The notes beneath the pieces are model-generated. The model did not search any database, was not told the origin of the DNA, and saw nothing but the letters and a program-made list of their open reading frames with translations. DNA of 64,000 bases, taken from NCBI RefSeq assembly GCF_900100625.1, contig NZ_FMTY01000001.1:620001-684000 (forward strand), given 5' to 3'. How positions within the stretch are numbered: the first letter of the stretch is position 1; each line of letters opens with the position of its first letter. Shown one piece after another: positions 1 through 8,998 of this stretch. The translations under genes and the position numbers were made by a program. The stretch is from Flavobacterium saliperosum (GTDB taxonomy: Bacteria; Bacteroidota; Bacteroidia; Flavobacteriales; Flavobacteriaceae).

Positions 1-618
1 GAAATCACAGTGTACCCCTTCATCGCGGGAAATCAACTCGTTCGAGAAGGTTAATCCCGGCATGAGACCACGTTTTTTCAACCAGTAAATCGAACAGAAC
101 GCTCCGGAGAAAAAGATTCCTTCTACCGCTGCGAAAGCGATTAGTCTTTCGGCAAACGAATCGGATTCAATCCATTTCAGTGCCCAGTCCGCTTTTTTCT
201 TAATGGCAGGAAACACTTCAATCGCGTGAAACAACTGGTCTTTTTCGTTTTCATCTTTCACATACGTGTCAATCAGCAACGAATAGGTTTCGCTGTGAAT
301 GTTTTCCATCATGATCTGGAAACCGTAAAAGAATTTCGCTTCGGCGTACTGCACTTCATTCACGAAGTTCTCCGCTAAATTTTCATTTACGATACCGTCT
401 GAAGCGGCGAAAAACGCTAATATATGTTTGATGAAATATTTTTCTTCGTCATTCAGTTTGTTGTTCCAATCGGATAAATCCTGATGCAGGTCGATTTCTT
501 CCGCTGTCCAGAAACTCGCCTCCATTTTTTTATACCATTCCCAAATATCATTGTGTTTGATAGGAAAAATTACAAAACGATCTTTGTTTTCTTGCAATAT
601 AGGCTCGACTACAGACAT
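1..618 (-). CDS. nrdB: Ribonucleotide reductase class I beta subunit (partial, N-terminal 206 residues)
   Basis: Small, radical-carrying subunit of aerobic ribonucleotide reductase, which makes deoxyribonucleotides in the cytoplasm together with the alpha subunit. The gene reads off the left edge, so only the N-terminal 206 codons are present. The start ATG is at 616-618 and gives [15 protein letters not shown]. The di-iron and radical region is visible: E105, H108 and Y112 in [11 protein letters not shown], where the tyrosine matches the radical-bearing residue of NrdB proteins. The segment [12 protein letters not shown] follows, as expected for the helix carrying later metal ligands. A possible TAnnTTTG box lies upstream at 708-715. 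Family assignment is firm; the C-terminus cannot be seen. Confidence 0.95.
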   Translation of the reverse strand, partial: MSVVEPILQENKDRFVIFPIKHNDIWEWYKKMEASFWTAEEIDLHQDLSDWNNKLNDEEKYFIKHILAFFAASDGIVNENLAENFVNEVQYAEAKFFYGFQIMMENIHSETYSLLIDTYVKDENEKDQLFHAIEVFPAIKKKADWALKWIESDSFAERLIAFAAVEGIFFSGAFCSIYWLKKRGLMPGLTFSNELISRDEGVHCDF

Positions 619-707
619 AGTATCTTGACTTTTATACGATTAAAAAATTGGTTATTTAACTTGATTGGGGTTTACAAAGATTGTCATTTGTATTGTAAAA
701 AGAAAGT

Positions 708-715
708 CAAACTTA
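708..715 (-). promoter_or_regulatory. Candidate nrdB promoter -7 box
   Basis: TAAGTTTG on the minus strand fits the Bacteroidota -7 consensus TAnnTTTG. It would give a leader of about 85 nt before the nrdB ATG. A TTG lies 24 nt further upstream, slightly too far for a good -33 element. Apart from this box I see nothing in the gap 619-886. Confidence 0.35.
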
Positions 716-886
716 TTCACAATTGCGCCGAGTTTTTAACAATGGAGAATTTTCTTTCGATTGAAAAATCATATTGCAAAAATCTGATTTACAATAAATT
801 ACAAAAGAGGAATTTTCCGAACATTCGTCGCGAACGGCAGTAAAACCATTGGTTGAAAGCCAATTGAAAGGGTAAAAAAAGAGGGG

Positions 887-1453
887 CTACTTTTTGTGTT
901 CTTCGGCGACTTTTTCCAATTCGGCAAACCATTCCGCGCCAAATTTCCGAACTAAAGCTTCTTTAACAAATTTATAAACCGGAACTTCCAATTCCTTTCC
1001 CAAGGAACAGGCATCATCACAAATATGCCATTTATGATAGTTCACTGCGGAGAAATCAGAAAATTCCTTTACCCTGATAGGGTATAAGTGACATGAAACC
1101 GGTTTTTTCCAGTCGACCAAACCTTGATTACAAGCCTGTTCGATGCCGCAAAGTGCGGTTTTACCGTCGAAAATCACATACGCACAATCGGCACCGTCGA
1201 TCAGTGTCGTTTCAAATTCGCCGTCTTCACCTATTACAGAAGTTCCCTGCGCTTCGATGGCGGCAATACCCTCCGGACGTAAAAAAGGTTTTACTTTCGG
1301 ATAAATTTCAGCTAAGATTTTCGTTTCTTCTTCCGTTAAGGGTGCGCCCGCATCGCCATCTACACAACAAGCCCCTTTGCAGGCAGCCAAATTGCATACA
1401 AATTCTTTTTCTAAAATCTCCTCCGACACGATGGTTTTCCCTAACTGAAACAT
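887..1453 (-). CDS. DUF3109 family cysteine-rich protein
   Basis: A 188-residue protein of the DUF3109 family, widespread in Bacteroidota and of unknown function. It carries a cysteine cluster CNLAACKGACC near residue 23 and further conserved cysteines (ADCAY, CGIEQAC, CHLYP, CDDAC), the pattern of a metal-binding protein in the broad YkgJ-like group. I chose the ATG at 1451-1453 (MFQLGKTIV). The reading frame runs 43 codons further upstream, but it would then cover the promoter and overlap the divergent MarC promoter region. Metal binding is inferred from the cysteines only. Confidence 0.85.
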   Translation of the reverse strand: MFQLGKTIVSEEILEKEFVCNLAACKGACCVDGDAGAPLTEEETKILAEIYPKVKPFLRPEGIAAIEAQGTSVIGEDGEFETTLIDGADCAYVIFDGKTALCGIEQACNQGLVDWKKPVSCHLYPIRVKEFSDFSAVNYHKWHICDDACSLGKELEVPVYKFVKEALVRKFGAEWFAELEKVAEEHKK

Positions 1454-1474
1454 AATTATAACTGGTATTTTGCG

Positions 1475-1482
1475 CAAAGTTA
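1475..1482 (-). promoter_or_regulatory. Candidate DUF3109 gene promoter -7 box
   Basis: TAACTTTG on the minus strand matches TAnnTTTG and sits about 22 nt before the chosen ATG at 1453. It supports the shorter start. Confidence 0.5.
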
Positions 1483-1555
1483 CAAAGTTTAAAACCATAA
1501 TCTCCGAAATGTCAAAAATTAACGATTTATTAGTTATTTTAGCTTTACAAAGAAA

Positions 1556-1563
1556 TACTTTTG
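1556..1563 (+). promoter_or_regulatory. Candidate marC promoter -7 box
   Basis: TACTTTTG matches TAnnTTTG, 22 nt before the MarC ATG at 1586. It is divergent from the DUF3109 box about 75 bp away. Confidence 0.5.
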
Positions 1564-1585
1564 CACCTTTAAAAAACAACACGTT

Positions 1586-2161
1586 ATGGGATTTGACTGG
1601 AAAGAAATTTTAACTATCGGGATGGTACTTTTTGCGGTGATTGATATCGTGGGAACCATTCCAATTATTGTGGATTTGAGAACCAAAGTCGGACACATCC
1701 AATCCGAAAAAGCGTCTGTAGTAGCTGGGGTTATTATGATTACGTTCCTTTTCGTAGGGGAAGAAATACTGAAATTGATGGGTGTTGACGTAAAATCGTT
1801 TGCTGTGGCCGGTTCTTTCGTTTTGTTTTTCCTGGCACTCGAAATGATTTTGGGCATTACCTTATATAAAGATGAAGAACCGAGTACGGCTTCCATTGTC
1901 CCGTTAGCCTTCCCCCTGATTGCCGGTGCAGGTACAATGACTACCCTATTATCACTTCGTGCCCAATACCAAACCATTAACATTGTGATTGCCATTCTTA
2001 TCAATATTGTTATCGTATATATCGTTTTGAAATCCTCTTCAAAAATCGAAAAAGCGTTAGGCAAAAACGGCCTGGGCGTAATTCGAAAAGTATTTGGCGT
2101 GATCTTGTTGGCCATTGCTGTTAAATTATTTGCCGGTAATGTTAAAGGTTTGTTTGTTTAA
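1586..2161 (+). CDS. MarC family (UPF0056) integral membrane protein
   Basis: A 191-residue inner-membrane protein of the MarC/UPF0056 family. About six hydrophobic segments are visible, starting with EILTIGMVLFAVIDIVGTIP and including the family-typical LAFPLIAGAGTMTTLL stretch. The family was once linked to multiple antibiotic resistance in E. coli but its true substrate is not established. Length is normal. Gene stands alone, transcribed divergently from the DUF3109 gene. Confidence 0.85.
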   Translation: MGFDWKEILTIGMVLFAVIDIVGTIPIIVDLRTKVGHIQSEKASVVAGVIMITFLFVGEEILKLMGVDVKSFAVAGSFVLFFLALEMILGITLYKDEEPSTASIVPLAFPLIAGAGTMTTLLSLRAQYQTINIVIAILINIVIVYIVLKSSSKIEKALGKNGLGVIRKVFGVILLAIAVKLFAGNVKGLFV

Positions 2162-2296
2162 TCTGATTTTTATTAATTTCACACCTTGTTTGATAAATTG
2201 AAATTGAAATGACACGAGCTATTTGTAGTTTTCCTTGCCAATGAAGATGTTTTAAGCGAGCTGCATCGAATACCTGTAACAAATAAAATAAATAAG

Positions 2297-2497
2297 ATGA
2301 AAGTTTTTACCTATATTTTAATTGCCCTGGCCCTGGGTCTGGTTATTTTCAACATTACCTTACTTGATTTCGAAAACCTTTTCGAAGGAAACAGTTTGGT
2401 GGCCCTTATCGGAATCGCAGCATCCCTTTGCGCCGTATGCATCCTGTTGATTTTCCGTATGTCGAAAATGATTGACGAAAAAACCAAGGGTAATTAG
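2297..2497 (+). CDS. Small two-helix membrane protein, unknown function
   Basis: A 66-residue protein with two hydrophobic helices (about residues 3-20 and 35-53) and a charged C-terminus ending KMIDEKTKGN. Such short proteins are common in Flavobacterium. The sequence shows no functional motif. It could be translated with the flavoprotein gene downstream at 2592, but the 94-nt gap leaves this open. Confidence 0.6.
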   Translation: MKVFTYILIALALGLVIFNITLLDFENLFEGNSLVALIGIAASLCAVCILLIFRMSKMIDEKTKGN

Positions 2498-2591
2498 TAC
2501 TCAGTTGGAAGAAATCAGACAACAGACAGTATCATTACAATTCCAAAATGGTTTTTAAATTAAGAGATCGTAAATCCCAAAAAACTGACCC

Positions 2592-3200
2592 ATGTTTGAT
2601 GTTCTGATTATTGGCGGTGGTGTTTCAGGCGTTTCCTGTGCCCTAATTTTAGGATCCGCCCATAAGAAAGCTTTTGCTGCCGATAAAAAAATCGGAATTA
2701 TTACCCATCAGAAAGCCTCCTCACTTCAGGATGCCATTTTTCACAATGCTTATGGCGTTTCCAACGGAAAATTGGGATCCGAAATCCTTACCGAAAGTAC
2801 GGAACATTTAGCAGAAGCTTACCCACACGTCCATCAGATTGAAGATGAAAAAGTCATGAAGGTCGAAGGCGAAGCCGGAAATTTCACGGTTACCACCAAC
2901 AAGAATTCCTATACCGCTAAAACCATCGTCATCGGAATCGGTTCTTCCAATTTATTCGCGATTGACGGATTGACACAATACATCGAACCCCACAGGAAAT
3001 CGTTGGCGGAGAAAAACCGCATTCAGCTTAAAAACACCGATCATAAAGTTGCGGAAGGCATTTATGTTTGCGGCACACTTGCCGGACACAGAAGTCAGTT
3101 TTCCATAGCAGCCGGAAGTGGCGCTGCCGTAGCCACCGACATTTTGGTATTGTGGAATGATGGTGTGGAAACCCACAGCCACGACAGTATCCGAAAGTAG
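2592..3200 (+). CDS. Short FAD-dependent oxidoreductase, thioredoxin-reductase-like
   Basis: A 202-residue flavoprotein. The N-terminus has the dinucleotide-binding motif GGGVSG (IIGGGVSGVSCAL), and the C-terminus has the second FAD contact of the thioredoxin reductase family (EGIYVCGTLAGHRSQFSIAAGSGAAVA). Usual members are about 300 residues. Here the central NAD(P)H domain and its CxxC redox pair are absent, so this looks like a single FAD domain. Cytosolic. Substrate unknown. Confidence 0.8.
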   Translation: MFDVLIIGGGVSGVSCALILGSAHKKAFAADKKIGIITHQKASSLQDAIFHNAYGVSNGKLGSEILTESTEHLAEAYPHVHQIEDEKVMKVEGEAGNFTVTTNKNSYTAKTIVIGIGSSNLFAIDGLTQYIEPHRKSLAEKNRIQLKNTDHKVAEGIYVCGTLAGHRSQFSIAAGSGAAVATDILVLWNDGVETHSHDSIRK

Positions 3201-3244
3201 TTTACTTATCAAACAATTATAAAGCACTTGCCCTGAAATTTCCG

Positions 3245-3634
3245 TTAGGCAACACTTCTTATGTCTTTTTTAAATCCTTGTTGCTCTACTACAATTACGA
3301 TAGCAACTCCCACAATGTAAGTCAGCAAATCCATCCAGGAGAAAGTTGTACCAACAACCGTTTTGGCGATTCTTGAATTTTCCAGATGGAGTTTTTCGAC
3401 TATATTTAAAAACTGGAGCAACTCTATGCTGAAAGCGAAAAGCAATACGAATACCGCAACAGGCAAAACCGGCAATTTGAGAAACGATTTTAAAAAACAA
3501 TAGATTAAAACCACTACCAAAACATCGCCGAGATAGGGTCTGACAAACGCATCATTGACATAAAGGGCAATCAAAACCTCAGTAAAAAAAATCAAAATTG
3601 TGAAAACAAAGTAGTTTTTATTGAATGTCAGCAT
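3245..3634 (-). CDS. DUF2809 family membrane protein
   Basis: A 129-residue protein with four hydrophobic segments and the family stretch VLLFAFSIELLQ followed by a SWMDLLTYIVG segment. This is the pattern of DUF2809 proteins, whose function is unknown. It lies 41 nt downstream of the S41 protease gene on the same strand and may be the last gene of the HupE operon. Confidence 0.8.
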   Translation of the reverse strand: MLTFNKNYFVFTILIFFTEVLIALYVNDAFVRPYLGDVLVVVLIYCFLKSFLKLPVLPVAVFVLLFAFSIELLQFLNIVEKLHLENSRIAKTVVGTTFSWMDLLTYIVGVAIVIVVEQQGFKKDIRSVA

Positions 3635-3675
3635 AAGGTCGATTTAGGATGGACTAACAAAGTTCTAACGAAATC

Positions 3676-5250
3676 TTATTTCTTTTCCAACACCGCTTTT
3701 ATCATGGCGTCTTCCTTCAATACAATCTGGAAGTACTTGTTCTCATCAAACAGTTGACGTGAAAACTCGGCAGCAATATATCTTTTAACCACTGGTTTTT
3801 GCGTATCGAGATTGAAAATCAGTCCGCTTTTGGAAATGTAGCTTTTGAAGTTGTTGAAATACACATCCGTCGCATTCAGTTTTGCAACCATTTGCGGGAA
3901 CGTCAGGTTCTGAAACGCTTTTCGGTCTTTGTCCAATTGTTCGAAAACAAAATAACTCATTAATCCGGACTGCATCAGCATTCCCAAAGCCTCATCGCCG
4001 TGACTGCCCTCAATCGGCACGAAAACATCCGGAATAATTCCACCACCACCGTATACGATGCGTCCTTTTTTGGTTTTGAATTTCAGGCTATCGGCCACTT
4101 TAATACTGTCGGCCGCAAAAAGTTCTCCGCTTACGAAACGTTTTTCGAAATCACTGTAATAATCATCGGCTCCATTGGTATACGGCTTCTGAATCGAACG
4201 TCCGGAAGGCGTATAATAACGTGCCACGGTCAATCGTACCGCAGATCCGTCTCCCAACGGCATTTCCTTCTGAACCAATCCTTTTCCGAAAGAACGACGC
4301 CCCACAATAGTCCCTCTGTCGTTATCCTGAAGCGCTCCGGCCAGAATCTCACTTGCCGACGCCGAGTTTTCATTAATCAGGACATATACTTTACCCGTTT
4401 CGAAATTGCCGGATTCACTGGCAAGAGTTTCCTCAATATTTCCCTTCTTGTTTTTGGTTTTAACGATGAGCTCGTCGTCTTTAAGGAATTCGTCTGCGAT
4501 GTCTGCCGCCATTTCCATATAACCTCCGCCATTGTCCCTCACATCGACGATCAGTTCGGATGCGCCTTGTTTTTTCAGTGTAAGCAATCCTTCATGAAAC
4601 TCCTTATAGGTGGTTTCGGCAAAACGGTTGATTTTGATGTAACCGGTTTTCTTATCGAGCATGATGGCAATGTCCACACTTTTAATAGGAACCACGCCAC
4701 GGGTAACATTAACTTTGAATTTTTTATTTTCCGATTTGCGATAGATGGTCAGACTTACTTTCGAGCCGTCTTCGCCTTTCAATTTGGAAAACAGGCTGTC
4801 CGTTGGCAATTTTCTACCGAAAAGTTTCGAATTATCAGCAAATAAAATACGATCCCCCGCTTTTAATCCCGCTTCTTCCGATGGTCCGTTTTCAATCGGT
4901 TTGATAATCGCAACCGAATCATTATACATGTAGAAATTAACACCGATACCCACAAAATCGCCTTTCATGCTTTGTGCCACCTGCTCCATTTCATTTTTGG
5001 CAATATACACCGAATGCGGATCGAGTTTCTCCAAAATTCCGTTTACGGTCAGATCGACTATGGAATCGGTATTGACATCATCCACGTACTCGCTTTCGAT
5101 TAATTCGATAAGTTTATTCAGCTTGCTTCGGTTGGCGTTTGCCGTAAATCCGCTACCGGGTCCCGAAAAATTCAGATAACCGCCTATGAGAACGCCCACC
5201 GCCAAAGCCGTGGCCAAAATAATCGGCAAGTATAATTTTTTAATTCTCAT
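3676..5250 (-). CDS. S41 family C-terminal processing peptidase
   Basis: A 524-residue periplasmic serine protease of the CtpA/Prc family, which trims or degrades envelope proteins. An N-terminal signal anchor (residues 6-24) is followed by a PDZ domain (about 90-180, with GVNFYMYNDSVAIIKPIENG) and the S41 catalytic domain. The nucleophile serine lies in NENSASASEIL (residues 293-303) and the catalytic lysine in FGKGLVQ (K323). A C-terminal extension of about 150 residues is usual for Bacteroidota members. Start ATG at 5250 follows the dCMP deaminase gene by 6 nt, so the two are co-transcribed. Confidence 0.93.
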   Translation of the reverse strand: MRIKKLYLPIILATALAVGVLIGGYLNFSGPGSGFTANANRSKLNKLIELIESEYVDDVNTDSIVDLTVNGILEKLDPHSVYIAKNEMEQVAQSMKGDFVGIGVNFYMYNDSVAIIKPIENGPSEEAGLKAGDRILFADNSKLFGRKLPTDSLFSKLKGEDGSKVSLTIYRKSENKKFKVNVTRGVVPIKSVDIAIMLDKKTGYIKINRFAETTYKEFHEGLLTLKKQGASELIVDVRDNGGGYMEMAADIADEFLKDDELIVKTKNKKGNIEETLASESGNFETGKVYVLINENSASASEILAGALQDNDRGTIVGRRSFGKGLVQKEMPLGDGSAVRLTVARYYTPSGRSIQKPYTNGADDYYSDFEKRFVSGELFAADSIKVADSLKFKTKKGRIVYGGGGIIPDVFVPIEGSHGDEALGMLMQSGLMSYFVFEQLDKDRKAFQNLTFPQMVAKLNATDVYFNNFKSYISKSGLIFNLDTQKPVVKRYIAAEFSRQLFDENKYFQIVLKEDAMIKAVLEKK

Positions 5251-5256
5251 TGTATC

Positions 5257-5685
5257 TTATTCCAATTCGGTAATAATATCTACCTCAACGCCTGCTTTCC
5301 TCAAAAATTCCAACCCAGAATCGTCTTTATATCCTTCATGATACACCACGCGTTTCACACCCGACTGATGAATCAGCTTGCTGCATTCCTTACAAGGCGA
5401 AAGCGTAATATACAACGTCGCGCCTTCACACGATTGCGTGGAACGGGCCACTTTTGAAATCGCATTGGCTTCGGCATGAAGCACATACCATTTTGTCAAA
5501 CCTTCGTGATCTTCACAGCAATTTTCAAAACCGGATGGCGTTCCGTTATAGCCATCGGAAATGATCATTCGGTCTTTCACAATAATCGCGCCTACTTTTT
5601 TACGCTGACAATAGGACAACTGTCCCCATTCTTTCGCAATCCGCAAATAGGCTTTGTCGTATTTTTCTTTTTTCTTTTCTTTCAT
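5257..5685 (-). CDS. Deoxycytidylate deaminase family protein
   Basis: A 142-residue zinc-dependent dCMP/cytidine deaminase-fold protein; dCMP deaminase supplies dUMP for thymidylate synthesis. Zinc ligands and the catalytic glutamate are in HAEANA and PCKEC, and the nucleotide-binding GYNGTPSGF loop is present. I chose the ATG at 5685 (MKEKKKEKYD). An ATG six codons earlier at 5703 would overlap the HupE gene by 13 nt and is also possible. It sits between hupE-like and S41 protease genes in a tight operon. Confidence 0.9.
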   Translation of the reverse strand: MKEKKKEKYDKAYLRIAKEWGQLSYCQRKKVGAIIVKDRMIISDGYNGTPSGFENCCEDHEGLTKWYVLHAEANAISKVARSTQSCEGATLYITLSPCKECSKLIHQSGVKRVVYHEGYKDDSGLEFLRKAGVEVDIITELE

Positions 5686-5690
5686 TTTTA

Positions 5691-6284
5691 TTATCTGTTC
5701 CAAATCTCGCTGCTAATTATCATCGGCAACACCACTCCTATCACAAATGCCGACAACACCAGCGACCAATCCCGTTTTGAAAACCTAAAGAACGTTTGCA
5801 CGATATAGGACAGTATCAAAACAACCAATACAATTATAATCTGCGCCACTTCTATCCCTACGGCGAATTCCAGCAAGGGAATCAATTTATCCGAAGCGCT
5901 TCCCGGTAAAATGGTTTTAAAATAATTGGAAAACCCTAGTCCGTGGATGATTCCGAAAAACACCGTAACCAATGCCACAAAGGTAATGCTTTCCTGTTTC
6001 CCTGATTTTCCTGCAGTAAACAAATGAAAAAAGGCGGTAACTAAAATCGTAATCGGAATTAAGAATTCCACCAGACCCGGTTTGATATACACTACACCGT
6101 AAACGGAAAGGATCAGTGCCAAAGTATGCCCGATTGTAAATAACGAAACCAAAATAAACACCCTTTTCCAGTCTTTAAAGGCATAAGGCGTAACCAAGGC
6201 AATCAGAAACAACACATGATCGTAAGCATTTATATCCAGCACATGATGCAGGCCAATATTGAAATACGTTAGAAATTCCGACAT
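5691..6284 (-). CDS. HupE/UreJ family membrane protein
   Basis: A 197-residue membrane protein with six hydrophobic segments. The family signatures HHVLDINAYDHVLFL at the N-terminus and FGIIHGLGFSNYF in the middle mark it as HupE/UreJ-like, a family tied to nickel handling in hydrogenase and urease systems. No such enzyme is encoded nearby, so the metal role is only a family inference. First gene of the minus-strand operon; a TAnnTTTG box lies just upstream. Confidence 0.88.
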   Translation of the reverse strand: MSEFLTYFNIGLHHVLDINAYDHVLFLIALVTPYAFKDWKRVFILVSLFTIGHTLALILSVYGVVYIKPGLVEFLIPITILVTAFFHLFTAGKSGKQESITFVALVTVFFGIIHGLGFSNYFKTILPGSASDKLIPLLEFAVGIEVAQIIIVLVVLILSYIVQTFFRFSKRDWSLVLSAFVIGVVLPMIISSEIWNR

Positions 6285-6310
6285 TTTAAACAGTTTTAAG
6301 ATTGGGTATT

Positions 6311-6318
6311 CAAACTTA
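6311..6318 (-). promoter_or_regulatory. Candidate hupE operon promoter -7 box
   Basis: TAAGTTTG on the minus strand fits TAnnTTTG and is 27 nt before the HupE ATG at 6284. Confidence 0.45.
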
Positions 6319-6392
6319 CAATTTATTTTTATAATTGTTTTCGTCCGTTAAGAAAAGCTTACGAATTTAATCCGGAAGAAACAGAAAATTCG

Positions 6393-6400
6393 TAAATTTG
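6393..6400 (+). promoter_or_regulatory. Candidate promoter -7 box of the TerB-like gene
   Basis: TAAATTTG matches TAnnTTTG and lies 23 nt before the ATG at 6423. Confidence 0.5.
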
Positions 6401-6422
6401 AGTTACACTAAAACATACAACT

Positions 6423-6854
6423 ATGTCAATTTCAGATTTATTTGATAGCGAATTTAAAAGTCGCAATAAAGGGCATTTTTCGGCCATAGTGAGAGTTGCG
6501 ATTGCCGACGGCGATTTGAGTAGTGAGGAAAAAACATTTCTCGACAAACTCGCCGTTAAATTAGAGATTTCCAAAGACGAATATGAGGAAATTCTTGAAA
6601 ATCCAATGAAATATCCTATTAACGCACCATCGCTTTATATTCACCGATTGGAACGGTTGTATGATTTATCCCGAATGGTCTATGCAGACAATGTTTTGGG
6701 ACCCAAACAAAAACAAATTCTTGAAAAATTCGTCCTCGCGTTGGGTTTTACCCCAGGCAATGCCAATCTGATTGTGGAAAAAGCACTGTCGCTTTTAATG
6801 CTCCATGTGGATCTGGATACGTTTATCTATGAAATGCAACACATGAATAAATAG
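6423..6854 (+). CDS. TerB-like (tellurite resistance fold) protein
   Basis: A 143-residue all-helical cytosolic protein. The segment IVRVAIADGDLSSEEKTFLD is the typical TerB-fold acidic motif, repeated in weaker form as MVYADNVLGPKQKQILEKF. TerB domains are small metal-binding modules; despite the name most members are not tellurite resistance genes, and no other ter genes are nearby. Single gene with its own promoter box; function unknown. Confidence 0.8.
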   Translation: MSISDLFDSEFKSRNKGHFSAIVRVAIADGDLSSEEKTFLDKLAVKLEISKDEYEEILENPMKYPINAPSLYIHRLERLYDLSRMVYADNVLGPKQKQILEKFVLALGFTPGNANLIVEKALSLLMLHVDLDTFIYEMQHMNK

Positions 6855-6926
6855 TTTTTTTAGGTTCTGGGGTGCTAAGGCATTAAGGTTCTGAGTTTCT
6901 TAACAACTAAGATTATACGTAAATAG

Positions 6927-6962
6927 AAAGGAGTAAAAAGTCGATTGATTTTTTACTCCTTT
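6927..6962. terminator. Bidirectional hairpin terminator in a repeat-rich gap
   Basis: A perfect 13-bp stem (AAAGGAGTAAAAA at 6927-6939 and its complement at 6950-6962) with a 10-nt loop lies between two convergent genes and can serve both strands. The surrounding gap 6855-7013 also holds degenerate CTTAG/CTTAGTAACT-type short repeats of the sort scattered in Flavobacterium intergenic DNA. Confidence 0.7.
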
Positions 6963-7013
6963 ATTTTGTTAGAACTTAGCGACTCAGGTACTTAGTAACT
7001 CGCAGCTTAGTAA

Positions 7014-8021
7014 CTACTTATATTTCGCCATGAATTCTTCCGCTTTTGCCACCATGTTCTCGCTTCCGCAGAAGAACGGAACGCGTTGGTGCAATTCGGT
7101 TGGCTGGATTTCCATGATTCTTCCGTAGCCGTCAGACGCTTTTCCGCCGGCCTGTTCCGCGATAAAGGCCATCGGATTGCATTCGTACAACAAACGCAAT
7201 TTCCCGTTGGGCGCTTTGGAACTCGTCGGGTAAATATAAACACCGCCTTTAATCATGTTTCGGTGGAAATCGGACACCAAACTACCGATGTAACGCGAAG
7301 TATACGGTCGGTCGCCTTCTTCCATCTGACAATATTTGATATAGTCTTTCACGCCTTGCGGGAAATGAATATAGTTTCCTTCGTTTACCGAATAGATTTT
7401 ACCGTCTTTGGAATATTTCATGTTCGGATGCGACAGGTAAAATGTCCCGATGGCGGGATTCAACGTAAATCCGTTTACCCCATGACCGGTAGTGTATACC
7501 AACATGGTTGATGTTCCGTAAATCACATAACCTGCTGCCACCTGTTGGTCGCCCGGTTGTAAAAAATCTTCCAGTGTCACCGGCGTTCCCATTGGCGTTA
7601 CTCTTCGGTAAACCGAAAAAATAGTACCTACGGAAACATTCACATCAATATTCGAAGAACCGTCCAATGGATCCATCAAAACCACATATTTATTGTTGTC
7701 ATCTCCGGCTTTTCCGTGAATGGCTATGAAATCATCATTTTCCTCGGAAGCAATGCCGCATACAATCTCGCGGTTAATCAGTGTCTGAATAAAAACCTCA
7801 TTCGCATACACATCCAATTTCTGTTGGTCTTCACCCTGAATATTTTGCTCTCCGGCTGCACCCACGATATCCACCAATCCGGCTTTGTTCACTTTATAGT
7901 TCACCACCTTGGCTGCCAAACGAATGGCATTGATAATTCGTGATAATTCTCCCGAAGAATACTTAAACTCTTCCTGTTTTTCGATGATAAATTCACCTAA
8001 AGTTTTGTTGCGATCTTTCAT
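7014..8021 (-). CDS. fbp: Class 1 fructose-1,6-bisphosphatase
   Basis: Cytosolic gluconeogenic enzyme that hydrolyses fructose 1,6-bisphosphate to fructose 6-phosphate. The metal-binding signature [19 protein letters not shown] and the substrate loop [12 protein letters not shown] are present, as is the C-terminal [10 protein letters not shown] segment. I chose the ATG at 8021 ([11 protein letters not shown]), giving 335 residues, close to the usual 330; an in-frame ATG 13 codons upstream gives an extension rich in Cys and Asn that does not fit the family. Monocistronic, convergent with the TerB-like gene. Confidence 0.95.
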   Translation of the reverse strand: MKDRNKTLGEFIIEKQEEFKYSSGELSRIINAIRLAAKVVNYKVNKAGLVDIVGAAGEQNIQGEDQQKLDVYANEVFIQTLINREIVCGIASEENDDFIAIHGKAGDDNNKYVVLMDPLDGSSNIDVNVSVGTIFSVYRRVTPMGTPVTLEDFLQPGDQQVAAGYVIYGTSTMLVYTTGHGVNGFTLNPAIGTFYLSHPNMKYSKDGKIYSVNEGNYIHFPQGVKDYIKYCQMEEGDRPYTSRYIGSLVSDFHRNMIKGGVYIYPTSSKAPNGKLRLLYECNPMAFIAEQAGGKASDGYGRIMEIQPTELHQRVPFFCGSENMVAKAEEFMAKYK

Positions 8022-8152
8022 TATTAGTGTGTCGTTTTTGCAGTTGCAAATATTAATCATATTTTTGACTTATAAAGCATCGTTGTCAAATAATATTGAG
8101 TTAAAAAGAATATAAAAATAACGATAAATCTGTTTATCTCTAATTTACCCCC

Positions 8153-8995
8153 ATGAAAAAAAGAACATCATTTCTTGTACTGATTACAGCCGTTTTGGGA
8201 TTACAAACCGCAAAGGCTCAAATAAATTTAAGCGAAAAGGCTTTAGGCGCCGTTCAAAAAGGCGTAACCGGTTTTACGTTCAGTGATTCGGATGCCGCTG
8301 CTTTATCCAAAGATGCCATCGCGAAAATGGACAAGGAAAATCCGGTAGCCGATGACAAAGACCCTTACGCCATCCGATTGAAAAAAGTTTTCGGAAAACA
8401 CGCGACGGAAAACGGATTGGCCCTAAACTTCAAAGTGTACAAACTGAAAGAAGTGAATGCCTTTGCTTCAGCCGACGGAAGTGTGCGCGTTTATGCCGGA
8501 CTGATGGACATCATGGATGACAACGAATTGTTAGCGGTAATCGGACATGAAATCGGACACGTGGCCAATCACGATTCGAGAGACGCCGTTAAGGCCGCCT
8601 ATAAAAAAGAAGCTTTGATTGACGTTGCCGCATCGCAATCGAATAAAGTTGCCGCCGTTACCGACAGCCAGCTGGGTAAAATCGGAAACGCACTGATTGA
8701 CAGCAAACACAGTCGCAAACAGGAATCGGAAGCTGACACCTATTCTTACGATTTCATGAAACGCCACGGCTACAATGTGAATGCGGTGGAATCGGCTTTT
8801 AACATATTGGCCAAATTGAGCGAAGGAAAAGAAGCCTCATTCATTGAAAGAATGTTAAGCTCCCACCCCGACTCCAAAGAAAGAGCTGCCGAAGCCAAAG
8901 CCAGAGCTGAAAAAGACGGTTTGTACAAGCCGTATGTAAAGCAAACTGCCAAAAAAACAGTAGCCAAAAAAACAACCAAGAAAAAGAAAAAATAA
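8153..8995 (+). CDS. M48 family zinc metalloprotease, exported
   Basis: A 280-residue protein with a signal peptide ending near AKAQ (residue 23). The zinc-binding motif HEIGH is at residues 132-136 and the third ligand is in ESEADTYSYD. Members such as BepA/LoiP act in the periplasm on misassembled outer-membrane proteins; this role is inferred. The last 20 residues are almost all lysine, threonine and alanine, a basic tail unlike the catalytic core. The GNAT gene follows after 3 nt. Confidence 0.92.
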   Translation: MKKRTSFLVLITAVLGLQTAKAQINLSEKALGAVQKGVTGFTFSDSDAAALSKDAIAKMDKENPVADDKDPYAIRLKKVFGKHATENGLALNFKVYKLKEVNAFASADGSVRVYAGLMDIMDDNELLAVIGHEIGHVANHDSRDAVKAAYKKEALIDVAASQSNKVAAVTDSQLGKIGNALIDSKHSRKQESEADTYSYDFMKRHGYNVNAVESAFNILAKLSEGKEASFIERMLSSHPDSKERAAEAKARAEKDGLYKPYVKQTAKKTVAKKTTKKKKK

Positions 8996-8998
8996 ACC

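Noticed and set aside
484-843. Long plus-strand open frame at the left end
   Set aside because: It runs opposite to the clear nrdB coding sequence and its upstream region; its protein shows no family features.
4000-4845. 281-codon plus-strand frame inside the S41 protease gene
   Set aside because: Antisense shadow of a strong coding region with all catalytic motifs on the other strand.
6423-6854. Tellurite resistance island
   Set aside because: Only a lone TerB-like domain protein; no terZ/terC/terD relatives nearby.
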